Below are positions 53,064 to 61,998 of a stretch of DNA of 64,000 nt, in pieces. The notes beneath the pieces are model-generated. The model saw nothing but the letters and a program-made list of their open reading frames with translations. It was not told the DNA's origin and searched no databases. Each line of letters begins with the position of its first letter. The first letter of the stretch is position 1. The DNA lies in contig CAKAKS010000022.1 in assembly GCA_916700875.1 (NCBI GenBank), forward strand, positions 11,740,013 through 11,804,012. The letters run 5' to 3'. This stretch comes from Sebastes aleutianus (lineage: Eukaryota > Chordata > Actinopteri > Perciformes > Sebastidae). A program made the translations under genes and the position numbers.

Positions 53064-54530
53064 CACCTTCAGAAAGCTATTAAACAGAAAAAAAAGAGGC
53101 GCCTACTACCATGACACCAGGTTAAAATCTCACAAATATGTGGTTGCTCTTGTTTGGAGAGGCAACACAAACACACACATTAGTGCTCATTTCATTAAAT
53201 CAGTGTCAAACCATGCATTCTCCGCAAACTGCATTGAGGGTAAAACAGGATCCAATGTTGTCCAAACTCTGCTCTCAGCATGGCCCCACAAACATACAGT
53301 AGAACGTCACCCTTCACTGAACTGAAATGGAACAGAAGCAAATGTGGGCACAAACAAGGCACTGATTAATGCAAGAGAGCGGATGAAAGAGTTGACGCCA
53401 AAAATTCAACGATGCATAGAGCCTCATTTGATATGAGACACATTGCCCCCTACACACCCTGAAATGCCCTGAAGCAGGCCATTGTTTATGTAAACTTTCC
53501 AAAATAAAATTGAGCTTTCATTTGAATCTGACATAAAAACAGATATCAGAATTAGGGGGTGTTCCGAATACAACTTTTTGTGCTCTAGAGCTTCGGCTTG
53601 TCATGAAAATGTGTCATGATGAGTCCACGAGTGCTGTTTTGAGTACACCTCTGTCCGTGCTCAGTGTCTTGCGGGCCCCTTCTCGCTAAATGGCGCCGTT
53701 TTGAGGCTGCTGTATCTGCGCTAAGCCCGGCTGTAAGCCTGCGCGTAACGCAGCCTGCAGAGGATTCCTGTCGGCCCTTTCGTCCCGATCCTCGCATGTG
53801 TTTCGTTTCCGACATAAGCAACGGCGACGAGGGCTCTTGTCTCGTCTCCATGACGTGACTCGGGAGGGACTCGTAGCGCTGCAGCACGCGTCTTTCGGTT
53901 AATTTTAAATGCATTTGTTTTTAAGGATTCTGTTATTGTACAATACTGTTATTGAATAAGAAGCATTTTCCAAAAGGTCTGGTGTATTTTACGCATGTTT
54001 GTAATTCCGAGGGGTAAAACAACTTTTCCCTTTTATTACTCCCTTAAGTAGCTTTAAGGTCATTAAAGTTATAATTCTGTATGCTTTCTGACAGCACCAC
54101 ATTTTATATCTACTTGTTTTTAACGGCTGCACACCATCATCAAACGGAAATTTTAATATTCTATTCACGACTTGCACATAATCTTGCAAACTTTTCCTCA
54201 AAATTCAGCTTATCATATTTGGCTTATTTGGAAACTTTGAGGATGTCCATTAGAACTTCAAATAAAGGCCAGCGGGTTTGAGCAGAGTTTGGCTGCAAGG
54301 CATACGTTTGTACTGACGAAACCTACCCGCGGGACAGTGCGTATTTAAGATACGTTTGTATAAAACATAAAACATATTAACAAAGGATCAGGTTAGACAA
54401 GGACCCCTCTTGTCTGCCGTGTCCTCCTATCACCAGAGTGTTAACTGCCTGAGCGCTCGGCACAGTATCGCATGTTAAACCTGTTGACCTCTTCGGTGAC
54501 GCTGCAGACAAATAGCAGCGAGGGGCCGGC

Positions 54531-54552
54531 CAGCAGCAGCAGCAGCAGCAGT
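54531..54552. repeat. (CAG)n microsatellite
   Basis: Seven CAG triplets in non-coding intron sequence. Confidence 0.9.
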
Positions 54553-55604
54553 AGCCACTCTGGGGCAGATCCAGCCGTCCACATGAAACAAAGTTCACAC
54601 TCCCTGACTGGAGCGTCTGACCACAGCCTCATAACTCACTGAGGTCATAAAAAAAGCTGTACAATGAGGCATCAGACCACATGTGGCGAGTGGTACTGGA
54701 AACATGCTTACATCACGACCCAAAACATTTTCAGATGAGAGAACCTCCCAGAAATGCTCTCCAGAACACTCATTTCCACATTCCTCTGTTGCGTAAGCAT
54801 GTCGTGAGCAGGTCAAAGGTCAGCGTAAACAACAATGCCCTCCAGTCCGAGGCGGCGAGCAGGGTGAGAGAAAGAAGACACCTTTCCTGGAGAGCAGGAG
54901 TCGGTATTGATTGATGCCGTGCACAACTGTCTTTTCTCCAGTAAAGCAGGGAGCTTTTTATCAGGCCATTATGGCCTCAACAGGCAGAAGATTGGGTTCC
55001 CCTGATGCTCTGAAATCCCGCTCAACAGCTATTATGCCGCGCAGAACGAGCGGGGAGATAATCCCAGGCATCTCTTTTCACACCTGTCCACTCATATTCA
55101 CATCACAAAGAGGGCTTGTGTGAGGGGAGTCTTCATTTGCATAGTTTGGTCCTCTTTATATGCAACAGGAGGAGAGAGGGAAACATTTGACAAAAGGAAT
55201 AAAATATCTGCTGCGCTGCCAGCGTTTCTATGTTTCTCTCTGATTTACAAAGCTCGCAGAATCTCAGTTCACCTTAGATAGTTCTTATTCTGCTTGTTTA
55301 TTATTAATTTATTTATTTAGATATCACCTCTGTGACTTTATGTCATTTCCCGATGACTTCAATGCTGCATGCACAATTGTAAGAACTAAGAAAATGAGTC
55401 TTGAATTGTAGGTGAAATATAACTGCTCAATAAAAAGATATTTGAGATGAGAAAACTTGAGTTGTTATTTAGTCAGTGGCTACAGTTAGCTAAACATTAG
55501 TTTGAAATGGTGAAGTGTGAGGTGCTGCCAAATAACAAAGTACATACAGTAAATGATCAGAAAAAGGACAAAGAACAAGACATTATATTAATTTAATGCA
55601 AGCA

Positions 55605-55888
55605 TGACTATGAAATAAATGCTAAAACAAGTCATTGATTAGTCGATTAACAGAAAATTATAAATATTTTTGATAATTAAAAAAATAATTAAGTCAATCC
55701 TCAGGCAAAAACCCACACATTTGCTGGTTTCAGCTTATCCAATGTGAATATTTTAGGGCTGCAACTAACAATTACTCCTATCATTGATTAATCTGACGAT
55801 TAAATATTGTCTTGATTAATCGTTTGATGTATAAGATGTCAGAAAATAGTGAAAAATGTCCATCATAATGTTATCAAACTGCTTGTTT
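55605..55888 (+). repeat. 'GGGCTGCAACTAAC' family, two consecutive pieces
   Basis: 55754 onward reads AGGGCTGCAACTAACAATTA, ATTAATCGTTTGATG, then TGTCAGAAAATAGTGAAAAA. The preceding 55620-55750 (GATTAGTCGATTAACAG, TTTGCTGGTTTCAGCTTATCC) is the other half of the same family, also seen at 58.18-58.29 kb. Confidence 0.65.
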
Positions 55889-55898
55889 TGTCAATAGT

Positions 55899-56459
55899 CT
55901 ATATACGAAGTGGACCTAGTCACCGTGACATCACCAATTGGTTTGACATCACTACGGTTTTGAAGCCTTTTGGCTGTCGCCATATTGAATTTTTGCAACC
56001 AGAAGTGAAAATGAGAGGGTGGAGCTAAGTACAACCGAACACTGAATAAGACATTTTTAGCCAACTAAAATGTTACAATTAACTTTCATGAAGGGTTAAA
56101 GTTGTAAGACGAAAAACACAGACAACTCCCAGACCGTGGTAGCGACCTGTCAATCACAAGGTAGCCACGCCCTAAAGCATCCCCTGCTTTATGGTCTATT
56201 TGACTCTAAATGGGACCATAATTTACTAAATGAACATCATGCTGTATTGAAGAAGACTTGAAACTAGTGATTGAGACCATAAACTCATGTTTACAATGTT
56301 TACTGAGGTAATAAATCAAGTGAGAAGTAGGTTCATTTTCTCATAGACTTCTATACAATCAGACTTCTTTTTGCAACCAGAGGAGTCGCCCCCTGCTGGC
56401 TATTAGAAAGAATGCAAGTTGAAGGCATTGGCTTCACTTTTCAGACCCTGGGGTTGCCG
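55899..56459 (+). repeat. Interspersed repeat X, copy 2
   Basis: Same orientation and order of words as copy 1 at 42.64-43.21 kb, with small deletions (for example the segment after CAACTCCCAGAC is shorter here). Directly follows the 55.6-55.9 kb repeat. Confidence 0.8.
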
Positions 56460-58179
56460 CCTGGTGAATTTACTATCGTTGACATTCACTTTCTTTTCAG
56501 TGTGTCATTATAATCTTTATTATAGTTTACTGACTAACTCAAACTGATAAGGGACCTGCTTACATGGCAGTTTCCATCCATCAAAGTACTCCGACTAACA
56601 TATTTGGGTTTCTCATGACCAGGTTAAGGGTTATTCCAGGTTTCTGAAATGTTTCCCATGCACAAAGACATAATCAGGAAACTCCAAAAGCCTGGGATCA
56701 TACCCGGGATATTAGTGGACATGTAAATGTACTCAATGTATCTCACAGCTCAAACTGTACCAAGACCACAGCCCGACAGTTGAGATCAGAGACTTCCAGT
56801 TCTTTTCTCTTCACCTCAATCACGCAAATCAGCTCACCACTTCATCAGATTACCTCCCACCTCCCCCCCCAATAATAGTCCGTTCGCCCACTTTACTACA
56901 TAATCAGCTGCCTATGGGCTCGATCTAACATATCTGGCACGGCCCAGAGTGCTGAAGCCCGGCATTACAGCCTGGCTTGTGACCAGCCTTTTCAAACGGC
57001 TTTGCTCGGCACTGCTGAGCACCTAATAACAGGATGTGGAGCGCCAACTGAAAAAAGCTGGTCAAACTCCAAGTTATAAGAGAAGGGGATACGGGAAGCA
57101 GGGTGGTTATGGAGCAACACCACCATCACCTTCATGAAAAAACATTTATTCGGACAATTTTAGTGCTTTTTTAAAGCGGGTGTACATAATCAGAGCGCTG
57201 GCCACGAGTGCTTGTTGGCAGGCACAGCTTCATATCAGAGTTCCTGCATGTGTCTGGACCACAGGAATTAGGCAAGAGTGCGACATGATTTAAATTCAAT
57301 AACAATAGAACACCTCCACCACCGCCAGTCGACCCCTTCTGTTCTCGTCTCCCACCTCCCCAACATCTGAGAGCTGCTTACATTTCTCTCTCTACAGAGG
57401 TTTCGATTAAACCAGACACATGTATGGGAGGAATTTTGGAAAGCTTTTCTTTGATTTGAATTATTTATAGATCTAAAAAACGCACACACACAGGATCCAA
57501 GGGATAATGTGTTAAAGTGAGAACAGTTTTCCAACCTGGTCCCAAGATGTTAAAAAAGAAACACAGCCAAGAAAAGAAGAAAAAAAAGGCAAATTACAGC
57601 AGTAAAAAACTAACTCGAAAATGGACATCCATATTAAAACAACAATAACAAACTTAAAAGAACCAACTTTTCACTAATAAGTTGTCACCTTGCACCAAAG
57701 ATAACTCCTGCCCTGACCCCTATAAGTCCCTCTATATGTGGACGACTTGATATTTAATATGTACTTTATATGAACGCCTACTGGCCGTGGTGTTATAGCC
57801 ATGACTGATAAGCATATAGACTATACTTATCTTGTATTTGCCTGACCAATACAGCAAGAAGTGGGCCGATTTTATCAGCTGACGTTAAGCTTATCACAAA
57901 TGTATCGGTATCTGCGCACATGTCACCTGATAAATAATAAAACAATTGCAGGACATGCCAAGTGAGTACTGCTAAATGAAGGATAAATGAATACATAAAG
58001 ACGCATTAATCATTGATGACAGCCTGATGACAGCCTTTCATAGCTCAGTTTTATTTATCTTGGATTTTTCTCATCTCAATTTTGTGTAATATTTATATTT
58101 TTCTTTTGATTCCAGGGAAGTTTACGGTTCGTTTGTAATATTTTGACACTTTTATTTAGTACTGAAAAGATTAAGTCAA

Positions 58180-58292
58180 TAATCAATGGATAGACGATCA
58201 GCAGAAACTTAATCAACATCTATTTTGATAGTCATTTAAGTCATTTATCAAGTAAAAAAAGGCAAATATTCACCAGTTTCAGCTTCCCAAAA
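58180..58292 (+). repeat. 'GGGCTGCAACTAAC' family, second-half fragment
   Basis: AATCAATGGATAGACGATC, TTTGATAGTCATTTAAGTC and CACCAGTTTCAGCTTCCC match the piece at 55.62-55.75 kb in order. Confidence 0.5.
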
Positions 58293-58295
58293 GCT

Positions 58296-58452
58296 CTCTT
58301 TGTATTTTTATATCTGGTATATTTTTTTGTACTTTGTACTACTAACTTTTTTACTGCCTTTTTACTAACATGTTTTGCACTATGGAACTGTGATGCTGGA
58401 AACTTGAATTTCCCTCGGGATTAATAAAGTTACTATCTATCATCTATCCATC
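58296..58452 (+). mobile_element. LINE-like 3' end with (CTAT)n tail
   Basis: TTGTACTTTGTACTACTAA, GAATTTCCCTCGGGATTAAT, AAAGTTACTATC then short CTAT repeats: the typical 3' end of a fish non-LTR retrotransposon. Only this end is present. It stops exactly where the local repeat block begins. Confidence 0.6.
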
Positions 58453-58455
58453 TAT

Positions 58456-58675
58456 AAAAAGACAATGTCACTGATTTCTAGTCTTCAGTAGGCCTTTGAT
58501 TATCACACAGTTTGAGTGCAACTTTTCAGCATAAGAGTGTTTAATAAGACTCAAAATCCAACACAGCAAAAAATAATCTATCCTATCCTGCTCAGGTGAA
58601 ACTTCCCTGTGGAGAAAAAGGTGCTTTCCCCATGCAGCAGGTAAAATTCACATTAGTGAACATCACATAAGCAGG
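58456..58675 (+). repeat. Local repeat around PAWR, A-block copy 1
   Basis: From AAAAGACAATGTCACTGATT through TTTGAGTGCAACTTTTCAGC and CTATCCTGCTCAGGTG to TGCAGCAGGTAAAATTCAC. Recurs at 58785, 59209 and (first part) 61911, always in this orientation and nowhere else in the window. Confidence 0.85.
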
Positions 58676-58784
58676 AAAATATATGAAGTTTTAGGTAGAA
58701 AGGAAGGTTATCAGGGATATATGAGACCACCCTCAAACTCCTAAGTGGTGGGATTTGATGTTGAGCTGAGGTGTGTGTTTATAA

Positions 58785-58945
58785 AAGACAATGTCACTGA
58801 TTTCTAGTCTTCAGTATAGGCCTTTTGATTATCACACAGTTTGAGTGCAACTGTGTGTGTTTAATAAGACTCAAAAATTCAATACAGAAAAAAATAATCC
58901 ATCCTATCCTGCTCAGGTGAAACTTCCCTGTGGAGAAAAGGTGTG
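58785..58945 (+). repeat. Local repeat, A-block copy 2 (3' truncated)
   Basis: Same opening as copy 1, ending at TCCCTGTGGAGAAAAGG. The P-block follows after a short GTGTGTGATAACACAG joint. Confidence 0.85.
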
Positions 58946-58956
58946 TGATAACACAG

Positions 58957-59416
58957 GTGTGTGATAAGTATGGTGTCCTTTTTAAAGTGTACGACATATT
59001 CTTTCTCATTAAGGAATTTCACGAGGAGATACATCATATCAATTCAGAGTGAATCCTTAAAAAAAATTCTCAACAAACACTAAAATTGACTATTTTCCAC
59101 CTCCAGAATGACTTGTTTTACTCTGAGTTTGATAGAAGTTTAAGGTGAAAGCAGCAGTAAGTTTAGTGGTACATTTTATTCTATCAACAACACACAGGTG
59201 TGTGTTTATTAAAGACAATGTCACTGATTTCTAGTCTTCAGTATAGGCCTTTGATTATCACACAGTTTGAGTGCAACATTTCAGCAGAAGAGTGTTTCAT
59301 AAGACTCAAAATAAAAGCAAAAATAATCTCCTATCCTGCTCAGGTGAACTTCCCTGTAGAGAAAAGGGTATTTTCCCCATGCAGCATGTAAAATTCACAT
59401 TTACTATCACATAAGA
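58957..59416 (+). repeat. Local repeat, P-block then A-block copy 3
   Basis: The P-block (58957-59200) starts GGTGTGTGATAAGTATGGTG and includes TTCAGAGTGAATCCTTAAAA. The A-block follows at 59209. Its similarity runs to ATCACATAAG, only about 18 bp from the end of PAWR exon 2 and ten from the donor GT. Confidence 0.85.
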
Positions 59417-59433
59417 CAGCATGCCTGACTCAC

Positions 59434-60054
59434 CTCATTGGATGGTATGCTGACAACACCTGTAGATCTCCTCTTTTCCCTCAACTTCCTCTTCTCAATC
59501 TGTCCTTTCCCCTTCCTAGCACTGGGACCAGAGGTGCTGTTCTTCTCCTTCACCTTACTGGGCGATGATGATGGTGTTGATGGTGTTGATGGGCTTCCCT
59601 TGTCACTGTCATTGCACGCCATGGGACTGGACTCAGACTGGGTTGCACACTGCTGAGCCGGCTGCTGCTGCTGCTCAGTCTGAGGCGTGGCCTTCTTCAG
59701 GTTGCAGGCTGTGGTGGTGGGTGAAGCAGCAGCAGCAGCAGCAGCAACAGGGTGGTGGTGGTGGTGCATTTCCTCCTCGGGTCTCTTTAAAGCAGAGCCG
59801 GAGGAGGACCGAGCCACCGCGTAGGAGGAGGCGACGCAGTTCCCAGCGGAGGCGCTTCTATCCGGACTGCCGTTATTGGAATGCTCGGTGGGGCTGCTGG
59901 TGCTGGTGGTGCTGTTTGGGTTGCTGACACCTAAGGGTGCACCAGTCGCTGCGGCTATATCCCCCAACATTTTGGCTCGCATTTTCTCCCGTTTTGCTTT
60001 CCACTCCTCTAAAAAGTCAGTCGTGGCGTTTGATTTGAATCCTCCTGTTGCCAT
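59434..60054 (-). CDS. PAWR: PAWR (Par-4) coding exon 2, N-terminal 207 residues
   Basis: First coding exon of PAWR, a pro-apoptotic regulator that acts in cytoplasm and nucleus, binds WT1 and atypical PKC and inhibits NF-kB survival signalling (family knowledge). Seen here: the N-terminal family block TTDFLEEWKAKREKMRAK at residues 11-28, including the NLS1-like KAKREK. Residues 29-172 are a low-complexity Ser/Thr/Pro/Ala/Gln region with five His (97-101), seven Ala (104-110) and four Gln (128-131). The start of the SAC core follows (about 175-207), with the bipartite basic NLS2 (180-196) and an RRST PKA-type site whose Thr is residue 198, matching the known phosphothreonine. The ATG at 60054 has A at -3 and G at +4 and opens with the family start MATGG. 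The exon ends in phase 0 at AATGAG/gtgagt; the open frame past it (VSQACCLM) is intron read-through. The middle region does not align with mammalian PAWR; both conserved ends do. Confidence 0.96.
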
Positions 60055-60164
60055 GATCCCTTTTTTTGATGATTTAGTTTAAATTAGCGTAAAATATGAA
60101 TGGAGTTTGGCTCTCTGCTCTTAGTCCTACTTGCACCGCATTCCTTACGTGATTAACCAGGTTG
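60055..60164 (-). other. PAWR: PAWR exon 2 5' UTR segment
   Basis: The 110 nt between the inferred acceptor (tttatttcccttcttacctgt then caacag) and the start codon. It contains a tiny upstream ORF, ATGCGGTGCAAGTAG at 60141-60127 (four codons), and the stop codon (TAA, 60155-60153) of the longer upstream ORF entering from exon 1. The main ATG follows the context GGGATC. Confidence 0.6.
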
Positions 60165-60614
60165 CTGTTGACAGGTAAGAAGGGAAATAAAGTCACAACA
60201 AATAAAACTTTAAATAAAAGTTTAAACTGTGTTGTTTTATGGCTTTTTATTAAACAAAAAATAAGTTTTAAATCCACGTATTTACTCTTTAACGAACCTC
60301 ACCGACAATAATAACAATTTAAGCTGAGAACTCTGTCGGGCGTCTCTAATGAGGTTTTCTCCAGTAAAAAGTACCTCAAAGTGTGTAAAAAGTTGTCCAG
60401 AAGTGTAAGGCCCAGGTGCCAGGTAGAAACTCACCTGTGTGGAGCTTGTTTCAGTCGTTAAACTGCTCTCTTCTGTCAGGTCCGACCAGGTGAGCACCGC
60501 GGTCTCTCTCAGATGAATGGCGCTCGTTCTGGAGCGCTGAGAGCCGCTCGCTGCTGCTGCTCGGCGCTCTGCCCTCTGGCACACAACCGAGCGACTCCGA
60601 CAACACCCGAACAT
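60153..60614 (-). other. Upstream ORF across PAWR exons 1-2 (63 codons, candidate)
   Basis: An ATG at 60614 opens a frame of exactly 60 codons up to the exon 1 donor (60435). Spliced to exon 2 at 60164 it adds Q-P-G and stops at TAA (60153). The peptide starts MFGCCRSRSV and is Arg/Ser/Ala-rich with no domain I recognise. It matters only if transcription starts above 60614, which I cannot determine. It would then be upstream and out of the way of the PAWR ATG and could lower PAWR translation. Intron 1 (60434-60165) interrupts it. Confidence 0.35.
60165..60434 (-). other. PAWR: PAWR intron 1 (270 bp)
   Basis: A short AT-rich intron bounded by gtgagt and caacag, between the non-coding exon and the ATG exon. 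I see no repeat or gene in it. Confidence 0.55.
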
Positions 60615-60640
60615 TCCCGAGTGAAGCCGAAGCAGCTGTG
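60435..60640 (-). other. PAWR: PAWR non-coding exon 1 (5' UTR), approximate 5' end
   Basis: Mammalian PAWR starts with a non-coding exon spliced just upstream of the ATG exon. Here a donor CTCCACACAG/gtgagtttc (GT at 60434-60433) follows a GC- and CpG-rich stretch, and an acceptor (pyrimidine tract then tgtcaacag/CAACC, exon 2 from 60164) lies 270 bp further on. The donor and acceptor are clear; the transcription start is not, and 60640 is only where CpG density falls. No TATA box is evident. Splice pairing is inferred from motifs without transcript data. Confidence 0.6.
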
Positions 60641-60837
60641 GAGCTCAGCCCCAGAATAAAGTCACTGTAATGATCTTTTAATATTCACAAAAGGGGCTTG
60701 TAGTTTTGCCTAAGGTGATTTAAAGTACTTTATTTTTTTATACTTTATTTTTTGTTGTTTTATAATAAAAAACAAACAAACAAACAATACAGACAACATA
60801 AGACAGACAGGGTCATCCTGAGTGAGGTGAAATGCTT

Positions 60838-61107
60838 AAAGGTCCCATATTGTGCTCATTTTCAAGTTCATACTTGTATTTTGTGTTTCTACTAGAACAT
60901 GTTTACATGCTGTAATGTTAAAAAAAAACTTTATTTTCCTCATACTGTCAGCCTGAATATGTCTGTATTTACCCTCTTGTCTGAGACGCTCCGTTTTAGC
61001 GCATTTTGACGGAATTGCAACAGAATTGCGTTGCTAGGCAACAGCTTGGGTCCATGTGTACTTCCTGTCAGCTGACGACATTCACATACACTGCAACCAG
61101 GAATAAA
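60838..61107 (+). repeat. 'TTAAAGGTCCCATATTG' interspersed repeat
   Basis: Starts TTAAAGGTCCCATATTGTGC, a sequence I associate with a very common percomorph repeat, and includes TTGCTAGGCAACAGCTTGGG, shared with 31.74-31.80 kb. Lies about 200 bp upstream of the presumed PAWR start. Confidence 0.65.
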
Positions 61108-61367
61108 TATGACTGTAGTACTGTCAGTAGAATAAAAAATATATATATTTTTATACTCTCAGAATATAATTTAATGATATGTTCAAGAGTGTAGTGATGA
61201 AAGGATTAGTTGATTCATGAAATTACTGTACAGAGAGAAAAATGAAATCAAATTTTAATTTTATTTTGCATTAAGATTTTAAGAATGAATTAACTATGAG
61301 AGATTTTCTGACTGTTGGTCCAACTAAATAGGCTATATATTAAATAATACTAATAATAATAATTATG

Positions 61368-61399
<32 letters not shown>

Positions 61400-61421
61400 T
61401 ATTATTATTATTATTATTATT
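61368..61421. repeat. (ATC)n-(ATT)n compound microsatellite
   Basis: About eleven ATC triplets followed by about eight ATT triplets; a smaller ATT run lies at 61500-61515. Confidence 0.95.
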
Positions 61422-61650
61422 GAGTGTGGGATGGCCAGAGAAAGCTCATTTTAGTAGGCATTTTGAAATTATTTTACTTCATTTATTTAATTTTAAACTA
61501 TTATTATTATTATTATAATGAGTGTTAGATGATCAAAATAAATTATATTAAGGTATGCTGTTGACATTTTATACACAGAATGAATAACTGAGTAATACAA
61601 ACAAAAGAGATTAATTGATCATGAAAATAATGGTTAGTTGCAGCAACGCA

Positions 61651-61998
61651 GGTGTGTGATGAGTATGGTGTCCTTTTTAAAGTGTACCACATGTTCTTTC
61701 TCATAAAGGAATTCCTTTGAGGAGATACATCATATCAATTCAGAGTGAATCCTTAAAAAAAATTCTGAACAACACTATAATTGACTATTTTCCACCTCCA
61801 GAATGACGTTTTACTCTGAGTGTGGTAGAAGTTTAAGGTGAAAGCAGCATTTCAGCAGTAAATTTGGTGGTACATTTTATTCTATCAACAACAGACAGGT
61901 GTGTGTTTATGAAAGACAATGTCACTGATTTCTAGTCTTCAGTAGGCCTTTGCTTATCACACAGTTTGAGTGCAACTTTTCAGCAGAAGAGTGTTTGT
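61651..61998 (+). repeat. Local repeat, P-block then A-block copy 4, upstream of PAWR
   Basis: The P-block (61651-61905) and the start of the A-block (61911-61998) match 58957-59290 closely, including TTCAGAGTGAATCCTTAAAA and TCACTGATTTCTAGTCTTC. This copy lies on the far side of exons 1 and 2. Between about 61600 and 61645 a short 'GGTTAGTTGCAGCAAC' fragment precedes it. Confidence 0.85.

Larger units (their letters stand above)
14061..59433 (-). other. PAWR: PAWR intron 2 (about 45.4 kb)
   Basis: Donor gtgagt at 59433-59428, acceptor ctctcag at 14067-14061. It contains no second gene I can support on either strand. Repeats within it are listed separately. I recognise nothing, beyond minor simple repeats, in these stretches: 14643-17308, 17661-19440, 20669-21929, 22991-24966, 25531-26009, 26061-27859, 28186-29559, 30041-31734, 32236-33928, 34061-34193, 34718-36090, 36421-39059, 39373-42635, 43211-44529, 45116-49302, 49401-52477, 53064-55604 and 56460-58179. 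Conserved regulatory elements could be present there but cannot be seen without comparison. Confidence 0.9.
59750..60650 (-). promoter_or_regulatory. PAWR: CpG-rich 5' region of PAWR
   Basis: CG dinucleotides are frequent in the 5' part of exon 2 (about 59780-59990) and in exon 1 (60480-60610), while surrounding introns have few. This fits a CpG-island promoter overlapping the first exons, usual for a broadly expressed vertebrate gene. The intron 1 part (60165-60400) is AT-rich, so the island is split. No precise promoter elements are claimed. Confidence 0.5.

Noticed and set aside
59565..59927. 120-codon plus-strand frame opposite PAWR exon 2
   Set aside because: Antisense shadow of the PAWR exon; its Gln and Trp runs are the complements of the Ala and His codon runs.
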